Shown: in pieces, positions 25,411-33,304 of the stretch
Layout: the number at the start of each line of letters is the position of its first letter
Position numbering within the stretch: the first letter of the stretch is position 1
Source: Sphingobium sp. C100
Lineage (GTDB): Bacteria; Pseudomonadota; Alphaproteobacteria; Sphingomonadales; Sphingomonadaceae
NCBI RefSeq assembly: GCF_000508185.1
Contig: NZ_AYOY01000176.1
Location: 26,998-90,997, forward strand
DNA length: 64,000 bases
Direction of reading: 5' to 3'
Program-made: the position numbers and the translations under genes
Notes under the pieces: model-generated
What the model was told of the DNA's origin: nothing
Databases searched by the model: none
Seen by the model: the letters and a program-made list of their open reading frames with translations, nothing else

Positions 25411-26901
25411 ATGGCGACCATGGCGGGCGCGGATACCAAGTTGGTGCTGGGAGAGACCAAGCTTTATATCGACGGCGAATTGCGGCCGGCTATGGGCGGC
25501 AAGACCTATCCGAACATCAGTCCCTGGACGGGCGAGGTTGTAGGTTATGCCGCCGACGCAAGCGCCGAGGATGTCGAAGCCGCGATCGCGGCCGCACGCC
25601 GCGCATTCGACGGGACCGACTGGTCGCTGGACAAGGATCGGCGCTTCGCTCTGGTCCAGAAACTGCGGACGCTGTTCGAGGAGAACCGGGCGCGATTGGG
25701 CCTGATCGCGCTGAATGAGGCAGGTGCGGCGCAGGGCGCTGTCAACCGCGCGCATGTGGGCATGGCGCTGGGCGCCTGGGACGATTTGATGGGCCTGTTC
25801 CCCAAGATGGCATGGGAACAGCCTTATGAAGACCGCGTCTATGGCCCGACGACTCATAAACGCATCGCCGTCAAGGAGCCGATCGGCGTCGTTGGCGCGA
25901 TCACGCCCTGGAATGTGCCACTCTATATCAACGTCGCGAAGGTCGTGTCAGCGCTGCTGACCGGCTGCACCGTCGTTTTGAAGGCTGCGCCGGATACGCC
26001 GGGCCTCGCCGCCGTTTTCGGCGAACTGGCAGACGCAGCCGGTTTCCCGGCCGGCGTCCTGAATGTCATCACCAGCAGTGACCCCGCCATGGCCGGCGAG
26101 ATGCTGACGACTGATCCGCGCGTCGATCTCATCAGCTTTACCGGCTCGACCGCGGTCGGCAAGCGCATCATGGCGAACGGCGCACCCACGCTGAAACGCG
26201 TGTTCCTGGAACTTGGCGGCAAGTCGGCCAAGATCATCCTCGACGATGCCGCCAATTTCGCCCAGGAAGTTGCGCATTCCATGCTCATCTTCCATGCCGG
26301 CCAGGGCTGCGCAGTGATGTCGCGCCTGTTGGTGCCGCGCAGCCGCTATGACGAAGCGGTCGCGATCCTGACAAAGGCCTATGCCGCATTCGATGCCTGG
26401 GGCGACCCCGACGCCCCCGATCATATGATGGGTCCGCTTATCTCCAAGCGCCAGCAGGAGCGTGTGCTGAGCTATGTCGAGATCGGCAAACAGGAAGGCG
26501 CACGCCTGATCGCGGGCGGCAATGCCGCCCCCTATAAAGGCGCGGGCTTTTTCGTCGAGCCGACCTGCTTCGTCGATGTCACGAACGACATGCGCATCGC
26601 GCGTGAGGAGATTTTCGGCCCCGTGTTGGTCGTCATCCCCTTCGAGGACGATGAGGATGCCATCCGTATCGCCAATGACAGCGAATATGGCCTGTCGGGC
26701 GGCGTCTACAGCGCCGATGTCGATCGCGCGCTGAAGGTCGCCCGTCGGGTCCGCACCGGCACGATCGGCATCAACAACGGCATGTGCATTGCCGGCGACA
26801 TTCCCTTTGGCGGCTATAAGGCAAGCGGCATCGGTCGCGAATGGGGCATGGAAGGCATGGAGGAATTTCTCGAAACCAAGCTCATCGGCATCGGGGGGTG
26901 A
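25411..26901 (+). CDS. Aldehyde dehydrogenase
   Basis: A 496-residue NAD(P)-dependent aldehyde dehydrogenase. The start at 25411 follows GGGAGAG. It has PWNVPLY, GKRIMANG, LELGGKSAKII with the general-base Glu267 and HAGQGCAV with the nucleophile Cys300; the C-terminal GGYKASGIGREWG is complete. It oxidises an aldehyde to a carboxylic acid, which would feed the CoA ligases. It is divergent from the kinase-fold gene and convergent with the SnoaL-like gene across a strong inverted repeat. Confidence 0.93.
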   Translation: MATMAGADTKLVLGETKLYIDGELRPAMGGKTYPNISPWTGEVVGYAADASAEDVEAAIAAARRAFDGTDWSLDKDRRFALVQKLRTLFEENRARLGLIALNEAGAAQGAVNRAHVGMALGAWDDLMGLFPKMAWEQPYEDRVYGPTTHKRIAVKEPIGVVGAITPWNVPLYINVAKVVSALLTGCTVVLKAAPDTPGLAAVFGELADAAGFPAGVLNVITSSDPAMAGEMLTTDPRVDLISFTGSTAVGKRIMANGAPTLKRVFLELGGKSAKIILDDAANFAQEVAHSMLIFHAGQGCAVMSRLLVPRSRYDEAVAILTKAYAAFDAWGDPDAPDHMMGPLISKRQQERVLSYVEIGKQEGARLIAGGNAAPYKGAGFFVEPTCFVDVTNDMRIAREEIFGPVLVVIPFEDDEDAIRIANDSEYGLSGGVYSADVDRALKVARRVRTGTIGINNGMCIAGDIPFGGYKASGIGREWGMEGMEEFLETKLIGIGG

Positions 26902-26907
26902 CGTGGC

Positions 26908-26944
26908 GCCCTGCCGGCGGATCTTAGCGGTCCGCCGGCAGGGC
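26908..26944. terminator. Perfect 14-bp inverted repeat between convergent genes
   Basis: GCCCTGCCGGCGGA and its exact complement around a 9-base loop, just after the ALDH stop and just before the stop of the convergent SnoaL-like gene. There is no T tract on either side; it may end both transcripts or protect their 3' ends. Confidence 0.6.
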
Positions 26945-26950
26945 AGCGTC

Positions 26951-27481
26951 CTACTGGCCAGGCGTGCGCGGACGGACGGGTTTCTGATAGCTGATGTCGG
27001 TCCTGTCCCGCGCCACGGAATAGCCGCTGACTGCCGCAGGGGCGACCGGACTGTCGGACATTTCCAGATTGCGCTCGATCAGGGCGACCCGGTTGGCGAT
27101 GCGCCATTCGCCTTCCCGACGCTGAAAATGGTCGATGTAACGGCCGAGCGACAGGATATGCGGTGGAGCGCTGTTGATGTTGCTACATATATAATAGGTT
27201 TCGGTATAAGCATCGTCGCCGTCCAGATCGCAAATATGATTGAGGACGGCATGTTGCTGCATGGGAAAATGCGCGGTCGCTGTCGTAGCCCACTGGATAA
27301 AATCCTCGGCCTTGCCGACAAAGCGGCCATGATCGTCGATCGCATCATCGAAATAGCAGGATCGGATCAGATCGAGATCGAGCCGGTCCATGCCGCGGCA
27401 ATAGCGCAGGATGACCTGCCGGATGTCGTCGCGATCCACCATGGCCCGCAGCTTTTCTTCCAGTTTCGGATCGATTGACAT
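26951..27481 (-). CDS. SnoaL-like (NTF2-fold) protein
   Basis: A 176-residue protein from the ATG at 27481; the longer open frame has no homology. The N-terminal DDIRQVILRYCRGMDRLD is the typical SnoaL_4 start, with RYIDHFQRREGEWRIANRVA near the end. NTF2-like proteins are small cone-shaped enzymes or binding proteins such as ketosteroid isomerase-like isomerases, hydratases and dehydratases. This copy is clearly related to the one at 53687-54244 (shared RY-RG-DRLD, DDAID or DAID and RYLDRF/RYIDHF segments). It is divergent from the ferredoxin gene. Its reaction cannot be assigned. Confidence 0.8.
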   Translation of the reverse strand: MSIDPKLEEKLRAMVDRDDIRQVILRYCRGMDRLDLDLIRSCYFDDAIDDHGRFVGKAEDFIQWATTATAHFPMQQHAVLNHICDLDGDDAYTETYYICSNINSAPPHILSLGRYIDHFQRREGEWRIANRVALIERNLEMSDSPVAPAAVSGYSVARDRTDISYQKPVRPRTPGQ

Positions 27482-27695
27482 GCTTTGGCTCCCGTTTTCT
27501 CTCCAAAGACAGCCATAGCAGCGCCCGAAGCGCGCCGCGCGGGACCGTTCAGGGATATCCGCGCGGTATCGCCGGCCCGATAAGCATGGCGCCCGAGGCT
27601 CAACCGGTCGTGTGCGGGATGACTTCGTCCGCCTGCACCGTATATCTGGCAGCTGAAACGAGGCCCAAGCAGGCCGAACGGGAAGGAGCAACGAC

Positions 27696-28025
27696 GTGTC
27701 GCAGATCAAGGTGACGTTCATCGAGGATGATGGGACGGAGCGGGTTGTCGATAACGCGCAGACCGGTCAGTCACTGATGGAGGTCGGACGATCCAATAGC
27801 GTCGCGGGCATTCTCGCCGATTGCGGCGGCGCCTGTGCCTGCGCGACCTGCCACGTCTATATTGATCCCGACTGGGTTGATGCCGTGGGCGCCGCAGACG
27901 AGATCGAGACCGACATGCTCGACATGACGGGCGAGGTGCAGAAGGATAATAGTCGCCTGTCCTGCCAGATTTTTCTTACCGAAGCGCTGGACGGACTGAA
28001 AGTCACCGTCGCGCCGCTCATCTGA
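27696..28025 (+). CDS. [2Fe-2S] adrenodoxin-type ferredoxin
   Basis: A 109-residue ferredoxin starting from GTG at 27696, with GGAAGGAG at ideal spacing. Cluster ligands follow the C-x5-C-x2-C...C pattern: Cys43, Cys49, Cys52 and Cys90 (CGGACACATCHVY, RLSCQI); Cys47 is extra. The acidic DEIETDMLDM stretch is the reductase/P450 interaction region in adrenodoxin and putidaredoxin. It should carry electrons from an NADH-dependent ferredoxin reductase (none in this window) to a P450. First gene of a unit with the dimeric-barrel protein and the TetR regulator. Confidence 0.93.
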   Translation: MSQIKVTFIEDDGTERVVDNAQTGQSLMEVGRSNSVAGILADCGGACACATCHVYIDPDWVDAVGAADEIETDMLDMTGEVQKDNSRLSCQIFLTEALDGLKVTVAPLI

Positions 28026-28074
28026 CAGCCGCGCCGGCGCCGGCTTGACCCGGCATTGGGGAGACATAAGCGTT

Positions 28075-28836
28075 ATGGCGCTCTACACGACAATCCACCT
28101 GCACAATGTTCCCGACGATCGGGTGGTCGATTATGCGCGCTGGTTCGACGGGCCGCACCGCAAGGCGCTTGGCGCGCTTCGGGGCTTCCAATCGGCCGAC
28201 CGGTTCGAGGTCGCGACCGCACAGATCATGCCGGATATCGTGCAACCCTGGCGCTATCTCAGCATCTATGATTTCGACCTGCCTGACGTCGCGATCGACC
28301 TGCCGGCGCTCGGACCGCTTATTGCCGAGGCGCGCGACGCTGGGCTGATCGATGACGCGGCTCAAAGCGAGCGGCTCTACAGCTATGAGATGTTTTCGGA
28401 CTGGATTTCCAGCCCCAACCATCAAAAGGAACACCCCTTTTCAGGCGTCAGCATCATATTGGCCAATTACATTCCAGGCCGCGAGGCGGAATATCAGAGA
28501 TGGTATGATGAGGTGCATGGCCCCGAAGTGTCGAATGTGCCGGGCAAGGTTGCAATGAAGCGCGGCAAGTTGTCGGCGCTCCAACTGGCGCCACAACGCC
28601 ACTGCCCCGGTGGCGAAGTGGTGCTTTGCGCGCAGCAGACTGACGACCTGTGGTTCACCGTCCGCGACTTCAGCGCGCGTGCGCGCGGCGCCAGTCCGAG
28701 CGGCATTGCTTTCCAGCCGCGTTCCAGGGCGGCATCCACGGCACGAACGGTCCATTATTTCACCCGGATCAGCGGTGATACAGCCTGGCCCGGCGGGATC
28801 GCTTATGCTGGCGACTTGTCCGTCTATGGAATTTGA
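28075..28836 (+). CDS. Protein with two dimeric alpha-beta barrel-like repeats, unknown function
   Basis: A 253-residue protein (start at 28075 after GGGGAGA). Two halves repeat a similar pattern: VDYARWFDGPHRKAL in the N-half and AEYQRWYDEVHGPEV in the C-half, each a Trp-Tyr/Phe-Asp-x2-His pattern seen in EthD-like and other dimeric alpha-beta barrel proteins. YLSIYDFDLPD is the strand typical of that fold. No cofactor site is evident. It lies 49 bases after the ferredoxin gene. It could be a small oxygenase or isomerase-like protein; the role is not known. Confidence 0.72.
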   Translation: MALYTTIHLHNVPDDRVVDYARWFDGPHRKALGALRGFQSADRFEVATAQIMPDIVQPWRYLSIYDFDLPDVAIDLPALGPLIAEARDAGLIDDAAQSERLYSYEMFSDWISSPNHQKEHPFSGVSIILANYIPGREAEYQRWYDEVHGPEVSNVPGKVAMKRGKLSALQLAPQRHCPGGEVVLCAQQTDDLWFTVRDFSARARGASPSGIAFQPRSRAASTARTVHYFTRISGDTAWPGGIAYAGDLSVYGI

Positions 28837-28900
28837 TGCAAATGCTTCGTCACGTCGGGGGTCACGACCCAATCGGGTCGCACAGCAGAAAGGACGATCT

Positions 28901-29599
28901 TTGAACCGAAAATCCTCTGCGGCCCTTAGCGAAGAGGCGCCGGTCAGTCACAATCTTCTGGGCCAACGTCTGGGCCGAAAAGGTTTGGTTACGCGCCAGC
29001 GCATCCTCACTGCTGCGCGTCATCTGCTCGATAATCGGGACACGCCCATATCATTGAGCGCTGTTGCGCGCGAAGCGTCGCTCAGCATGACCGCCATCTA
29101 CCTTTATTTCGCGGACCTTACCGAACTGCTGCTCGCCTTGCTGGTGCCAGTGGCCGAAGAAGCCGAAGAGTCGCATATCGCCGACATGCGCGAACATTGG
29201 AGCGATGATCAACTGACGGGGCGCTGCCACCGCTTCATCCAGGCCTATCATCGCTATTGGGAGGCTCATGCGGGCCTGCTGCTGCTGCGCAACCAGTTGG
29301 CCGATGCCGGTGACGAGCGCATGAAGGAGAACCGGATCGCTGCATCGACGCCACTGATCGCGCTGACCGTCGGTCAGATGGGAGGCGCGCAGGATCGGTT
29401 GCCGTTCAATCATCGCGCCATGGCGGCGGTGCTCATCACCGGCGTGGATCGTGTCATGACGATTCATTCGGCAGGTGTCACGCCGACAGCGGAAATGCCC
29501 AAAGATTATCTGGAAGATGTGCTGTTCGCCCAGGCCAGGCTGCTCGAACTCGCTATTCGCGAAGGCCGCCTCCATTCGGAAACGGCGACATTGGGCTGA
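28901..29599 (+). CDS. TetR/AcrR-family transcriptional regulator
   Basis: A 232-residue protein if translation starts at TTG 28901, which has AAAGGA at good spacing; an in-frame ATG at 28826 overlaps the previous gene and would add a basic, disordered 25 residues but has no ribosome site. The DNA-binding helix-turn-helix spans TRQRILTAARHLLDN to VAREASLSMTAIYLYFADLTELL. The rest is an all-helical ligand domain. It closes the ferredoxin unit and may regulate it. It ends 18 bases before the convergent crotonase gene. Confidence 0.85.
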   Translation: MNRKSSAALSEEAPVSHNLLGQRLGRKGLVTRQRILTAARHLLDNRDTPISLSAVAREASLSMTAIYLYFADLTELLLALLVPVAEEAEESHIADMREHWSDDQLTGRCHRFIQAYHRYWEAHAGLLLLRNQLADAGDERMKENRIAASTPLIALTVGQMGGAQDRLPFNHRAMAAVLITGVDRVMTIHSAGVTPTAEMPKDYLEDVLFAQARLLELAIREGRLHSETATLG

Positions 29600-29617
29600 A
29601 CGCGGCCTCGCTTTGGC

Positions 29618-30397
29618 TCAGCCTCCTGTAAAACGCGCCTGGCGCTTCTCCTGAAATGCACACACGCCTTCCGCGAAGTCGGCGGTCCGCCCAGCCTTTC
29701 GCTGGTGTTGGGCTTCGAGATCGAGCGCCGCATCCAGATCGCTCGACAGGGCGGCGGTCACCGCCTGACGCATCATCGCGATCGCCTGCGTTGGCCCGTT
29801 TGCAAGTCGCACAGCCAATGCGCGCGCCTCGTCCAGCAACACCGCCTCGTCCAGCGCCTTGTGAATCAGGCCCCAGCTTTCCGCCTGGTGAGCTGGAATA
29901 CGCTCTCCTAGCAGCATCATTTCGAGCGCGCGGGCGCGGCCGACCGCCTTTGCCACCAGCCATGTAGCGCCGACGTCAGGCACCAGGCCGATATTGACGA
30001 AGGCGAGCAGGAAATAAGCGGGACGCGCGGCCAGCACGAAATCCCCCAGCAGTGCCAGCGAACAGCCCGCGCCCGCCGCCAGGCCGTTCACCGCCGTCAC
30101 GACCGGCACCGGCAGCGCGGCGAATTTGCGCACCAACGGATTATAATGGGTGGCGAGCAGGTCGCCCAGATCCTCCGGCAGGCTTTCGTCGCCGCCGATG
30201 ATGTCCGCCCCGGAGCAGAAAGCGCGGCCGGCCCCGGTCATCAGGATCGCGCGCGCGCCCTGTGCCACCGCGCCGTCCAGTGCCGCACCGATCTCCGCCA
30301 GCATCCTCGGCGTGATGGCGTTAAGCCGATTCGGCCGATTCAAGACGATCTCCGCGACATTGGCCCGAATGTCGAAGGTGATGAACTCATATGCCAT
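29618..30397 (-). CDS. Enoyl-CoA hydratase/isomerase
   Basis: A 259-residue crotonase starting at 30397 (AAGGAAC upstream). AFCSGADIIGG and NGLAAGAGCSLALLGDFVLA are the oxyanion-hole segments. The usual first catalytic Glu position in the second segment is replaced (AGAGCSLAL), and VNIGLVPDVGAT has Asp where many have Glu/Gly, the pattern of PaaG-like isomerases rather than hydratases. That isomerase assignment is tentative. It is the last gene of the seven-gene minus-strand beta-oxidation operon that begins with the thiolase at 36.5 kb. Confidence 0.88.
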   Translation of the reverse strand: MAYEFITFDIRANVAEIVLNRPNRLNAITPRMLAEIGAALDGAVAQGARAILMTGAGRAFCSGADIIGGDESLPEDLGDLLATHYNPLVRKFAALPVPVVTAVNGLAAGAGCSLALLGDFVLAARPAYFLLAFVNIGLVPDVGATWLVAKAVGRARALEMMLLGERIPAHQAESWGLIHKALDEAVLLDEARALAVRLANGPTQAIAMMRQAVTAALSSDLDAALDLEAQHQRKAGRTADFAEGVCAFQEKRQARFTGG

Positions 30398-30430
30398 ATT
30401 TGTTCCTTGCACTTGTCCCGCCTACCAGCT

Positions 30431-31432
30431 TCAGCCCGCACCGCCGACGGTAACCACGACCTTGCCCACTGCCTTGCGCTCCATCATCCAGCGTATCGCC
30501 TCGCCTCCACGCTCGAGCGGGAAGCGGGCGCTGATGAGGGGGGCGAGTTTGCCCTCTGAATGCCAGTGATAGAGTTCGTCCATATTCGCCCGATGGAGAT
30601 CGGGCGTGCGGGCGACAAAATCGCCCCAGAAGACGCCCACGATCGATGCGCCCTTGACCAGCGGGAGGTTGAGCGGAATGGTCGGTATATTGCCGCCGGC
30701 GAAACCGATGACCAGGTAACGCCCCTCCCACCCGATTGAACGAAACGCGGGGTCGGCGAGGCGATCACCGACCGGGTCGAACACGACATCCACGCCCTTC
30801 CCGCCCGTCAGCGCCTTCACCGTCGCCTTGAGGTCGACCTCGCCATAATTGACCAGTTCGTCGGCGCCATGGCGGCGCGCGATCTCCAACTTGTCCGTAC
30901 TGGATGCCGCGGCGATGACATGCGCGCCCATGGCCTTGCCGATTTCCACCGCAGCAAGACCGACGCCCCCGGCGGCGCCCAGCACCAGCAGCGTTTCTCC
31001 GGGCTTGAGCATTGCGCGTTGCTTGAGCGCATGATGCGATGTGCCATAGGCAAGGGTAAAGACCCCTGCGGTTTCCAGATCCATGCTGTCGGGCACTATC
31101 GTTGTATGTTCGGCCGGTGCGACGACATAGTCGGCAAAGGTGCCCCAATTTGTAAGCGTTGCGACACGATCCCCGACACGAAGCCGTTCCACGCCCTCCC
31201 CCACCGCGGCGACAGTCCCTGCCGCTTCGCCACCGGGGCTGAAGGGCAGTGCCGGTTTCATCTGATACTTGTCCTGAATGATCAACGCATCGGGGAAGTT
31301 GAGACCCGACGCCTCGATCGCGATGAGCAGCTGCCCCGGACCGGGAACCGGGCGCAGCGTGTCGGTCAATATCAAATCTTCGGGCGGGCCATGGCGTTCG
31401 CATAGCAGGGCCTTCATCATCTCGCCTGTCAT
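30431..31432 (-). CDS. NADPH:quinone oxidoreductase / zinc-free MDR-family enoyl reductase
   Basis: A 333-residue medium-chain dehydrogenase/reductase. The N-terminal GroES-like domain has SGLNFPDALIIQDKYQ, the quinone oxidoreductase signature, and lacks the zinc cysteines. The cofactor loop LGAAGGVGLAAVEIGKAMG is in place. The start at 31432 follows GGGAGAG. Enzymes of this group reduce quinones or the C=C bond of enones and enoyl-CoA with NADPH. In this operon it could reduce a conjugated double bond before beta-oxidation. Confidence 0.9.
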   Translation of the reverse strand: MTGEMMKALLCERHGPPEDLILTDTLRPVPGPGQLLIAIEASGLNFPDALIIQDKYQMKPALPFSPGGEAAGTVAAVGEGVERLRVGDRVATLTNWGTFADYVVAPAEHTTIVPDSMDLETAGVFTLAYGTSHHALKQRAMLKPGETLLVLGAAGGVGLAAVEIGKAMGAHVIAAASSTDKLEIARRHGADELVNYGEVDLKATVKALTGGKGVDVVFDPVGDRLADPAFRSIGWEGRYLVIGFAGGNIPTIPLNLPLVKGASIVGVFWGDFVARTPDLHRANMDELYHWHSEGKLAPLISARFPLERGGEAIRWMMERKAVGKVVVTVGGAG

Positions 31433-31457
31433 CCGTCTCTCCCGCCGCCAAATGCGA

Positions 31458-32243
31458 TCACATTGCGGACAAGCCGCCGTCCAGCTTGATCTCGGATCCC
31501 GTCATCATCCGACTTTCTTCGGATGCCAGGTAGAGCACGGCATCCGCCACGTCCTCTGCTTCGCCGATGCGGCCCAGAGGAACCTGGCGCGCGAGCTTCG
31601 CCAGCGCCTCGGCATTGTCGCTATCGCCCACAATCCCGTCGAGCAGCGCTGTCCGCACGAAGGTCGGGTGGACCGAGTTGCAGCGTATATCCAGCTTCTC
31701 GCGCGCGCAGTGGAGGGCCACCGATTTGGTCAGCATCCAGACCGCAGCCTTGGACGCATTATAGGCCGGCATATTATGCCCGGCGATCATCGCTGAGATC
31801 GAAGAGATGTTGATGATCGAGGCAGGTTGAGCCTCGCCCATCAGGGGCAGCGCCGCCTTGCAGCCAAGAAACACGCTGTCAGCATTGACGCTCATGGCCT
31901 TGCGCCATTCATCCAGGCTAAGAGTTTCAATCGATCCGATGGTGACAATACCGGCATTGTTGACGAGGATCGAAAGCCCGCCGAAGCGTTCGCGGGCATG
32001 CGCTACCGCGGCTGCCCAATCCGCTTCACTGGTGACATCAAGGTGAATGGCGGTGGCAGTCTCGCCCCCGGCCTGCGCATTAATGGCCTGCGCGACGGCA
32101 GCGGCGCCCTCCGCGTTATGATCACTGACGATGACATCCGCGCCTTCCTGCGCAAGCCGCTTGGCGATCGCCGCGCCCAGGCCCTGGGCTGCGCCGGTCA
32201 CCAGCGCCGTCTTGCCAGCGACGCGTCCCCTGGGCTGTTCCAT
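31458..32243 (-). CDS. SDR family oxidoreductase
   Basis: A 261-residue classical SDR: TGAAQGLG at residues 16-23, NNAG, Ser of INISSISAM and the YNASK catalytic pair, and a C-terminal GSEIKLDGG segment. Its ATG overlaps the stop of the kinase gene (ATGA), so translation is coupled. It probably oxidises a hydroxyl group, either a 3-hydroxyacyl-CoA or a ring alcohol, with NAD(P). It is one of two SDRs in this operon, which suggests two separate alcohol oxidations in the pathway. Confidence 0.9.
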   Translation of the reverse strand: MEQPRGRVAGKTALVTGAAQGLGAAIAKRLAQEGADVIVSDHNAEGAAAVAQAINAQAGGETATAIHLDVTSEADWAAAVAHARERFGGLSILVNNAGIVTIGSIETLSLDEWRKAMSVNADSVFLGCKAALPLMGEAQPASIINISSISAMIAGHNMPAYNASKAAVWMLTKSVALHCAREKLDIRCNSVHPTFVRTALLDGIVGDSDNAEALAKLARQVPLGRIGEAEDVADAVLYLASEESRMMTGSEIKLDGGLSAM

Positions 32244-33304
32244 CAGGCAACTCCCGCCATACGTGCGCCGATTTGCGCCAGTTCGAAGAAATGTTCGCCC
32301 CGCTCGGCCGCTTGGGCGGACGCCGCCGTGCCACGCAGCGCACGGCCCCGGATGCCGTGGAAGATGGCCGCCATGCGAAAAAAGCTGAAGGCGAGATAAA
32401 AATCATAATCGGGGATGCCGGCACGTCCCGTGCGGCGGCAATAAGCCGCCACATAGTCGGCCTCCACCGGGACGCCGTCCGGCACCCCCTTCACCCCGGC
32501 CAGCCCTGCCACGATATGCGGCGGCATATGGTAGAAGATCGCGTGATTGGCAAAGTCGGCCAGTGGATGGCCAAGCGTCGATAATTCCCAATCCAGTATC
32601 GCAACCACCCTCGGCTCGGTCGGATGAAAAATCAAATTGTCGATACGGTAGTCGCCATGGACAACCGCTGTTCCGGCGGCGGTGGGGATATTATCTTCCA
32701 GCCAGGCAATCAGCCGGTCCATCGACGGGTCGCGGCCAGCGTCGGGGTCGTCAACATATTGCCGTGACCATCGTGCGAGCTGGCGTTCGATATATCGATC
32801 CGTCTTGCCATAGTCGCCAAGACCGATCGCCGCAGGATCGACATTATGCAGCCGCGCCATCGTCTCGTTCATCGAATCGAAGATCGCGGCGCGTTCCTGC
32901 GTCGACACGCCCGGCACGGCGGCCTCCCAGAAAATCCGGCCTTCCACCATGTCCATGATGTAGAACCAACTGCCGATCACCTTATCATCGGTGCAGAGCG
33001 CGAAGACATGGGGCACGGGGATCGCGGCGCGCTCCAACGCGCTTAGCACGCGCGCCTCGCGTTCCACCGCATGGGCGCCCTTGAGCAACATACCCATGGG
33101 CTTGCGGCGCAGCACATAGCGTCGACCTGGCGTCGTGAGCCGATAGGTCGGGTTCGACTGCCCGCCGCGGAACTGGTCAATGGTCAGCGGCCCGGCAAAG
33201 CCATCGACTTGGTCCGCCATCCAGTGGCCCAGGGCGTCCGCATCGATTTCAAAGCCGGCGCGCACCGGCGTGGTGCCGGCGAAATGATCCGCCGCGCCGC
33301 TCAT
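32243..33304 (-). CDS. APH-like acyl-CoA kinase (ACAD10/LvaA type)
   Basis: A 353-residue protein starting at 33304, where ATGA overlaps the acyl-CoA dehydrogenase stop. It has FRGGQSNPTYRL as glycine-rich loop, YVLRRKP with the ATP-site Lys, the intact catalytic loop HGDYRIDNLIF and ILDWELSTLGHPLADFA as metal-binding Asp. This is the group fused to acyl-CoA dehydrogenase in animal ACAD10/11 and separate as LvaA in Pseudomonas, where it phosphorylates a 4-hydroxyacyl-CoA so that the dehydrogenase partner can remove the phosphate. The genetic coupling with the next gene supports the same joint role here; the substrate is inferred only. Confidence 0.88.
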   Translation of the reverse strand: MSGAADHFAGTTPVRAGFEIDADALGHWMADQVDGFAGPLTIDQFRGGQSNPTYRLTTPGRRYVLRRKPMGMLLKGAHAVEREARVLSALERAAIPVPHVFALCTDDKVIGSWFYIMDMVEGRIFWEAAVPGVSTQERAAIFDSMNETMARLHNVDPAAIGLGDYGKTDRYIERQLARWSRQYVDDPDAGRDPSMDRLIAWLEDNIPTAAGTAVVHGDYRIDNLIFHPTEPRVVAILDWELSTLGHPLADFANHAIFYHMPPHIVAGLAGVKGVPDGVPVEADYVAAYCRRTGRAGIPDYDFYLAFSFFRMAAIFHGIRGRALRGTAASAQAAERGEHFFELAQIGARMAGVA

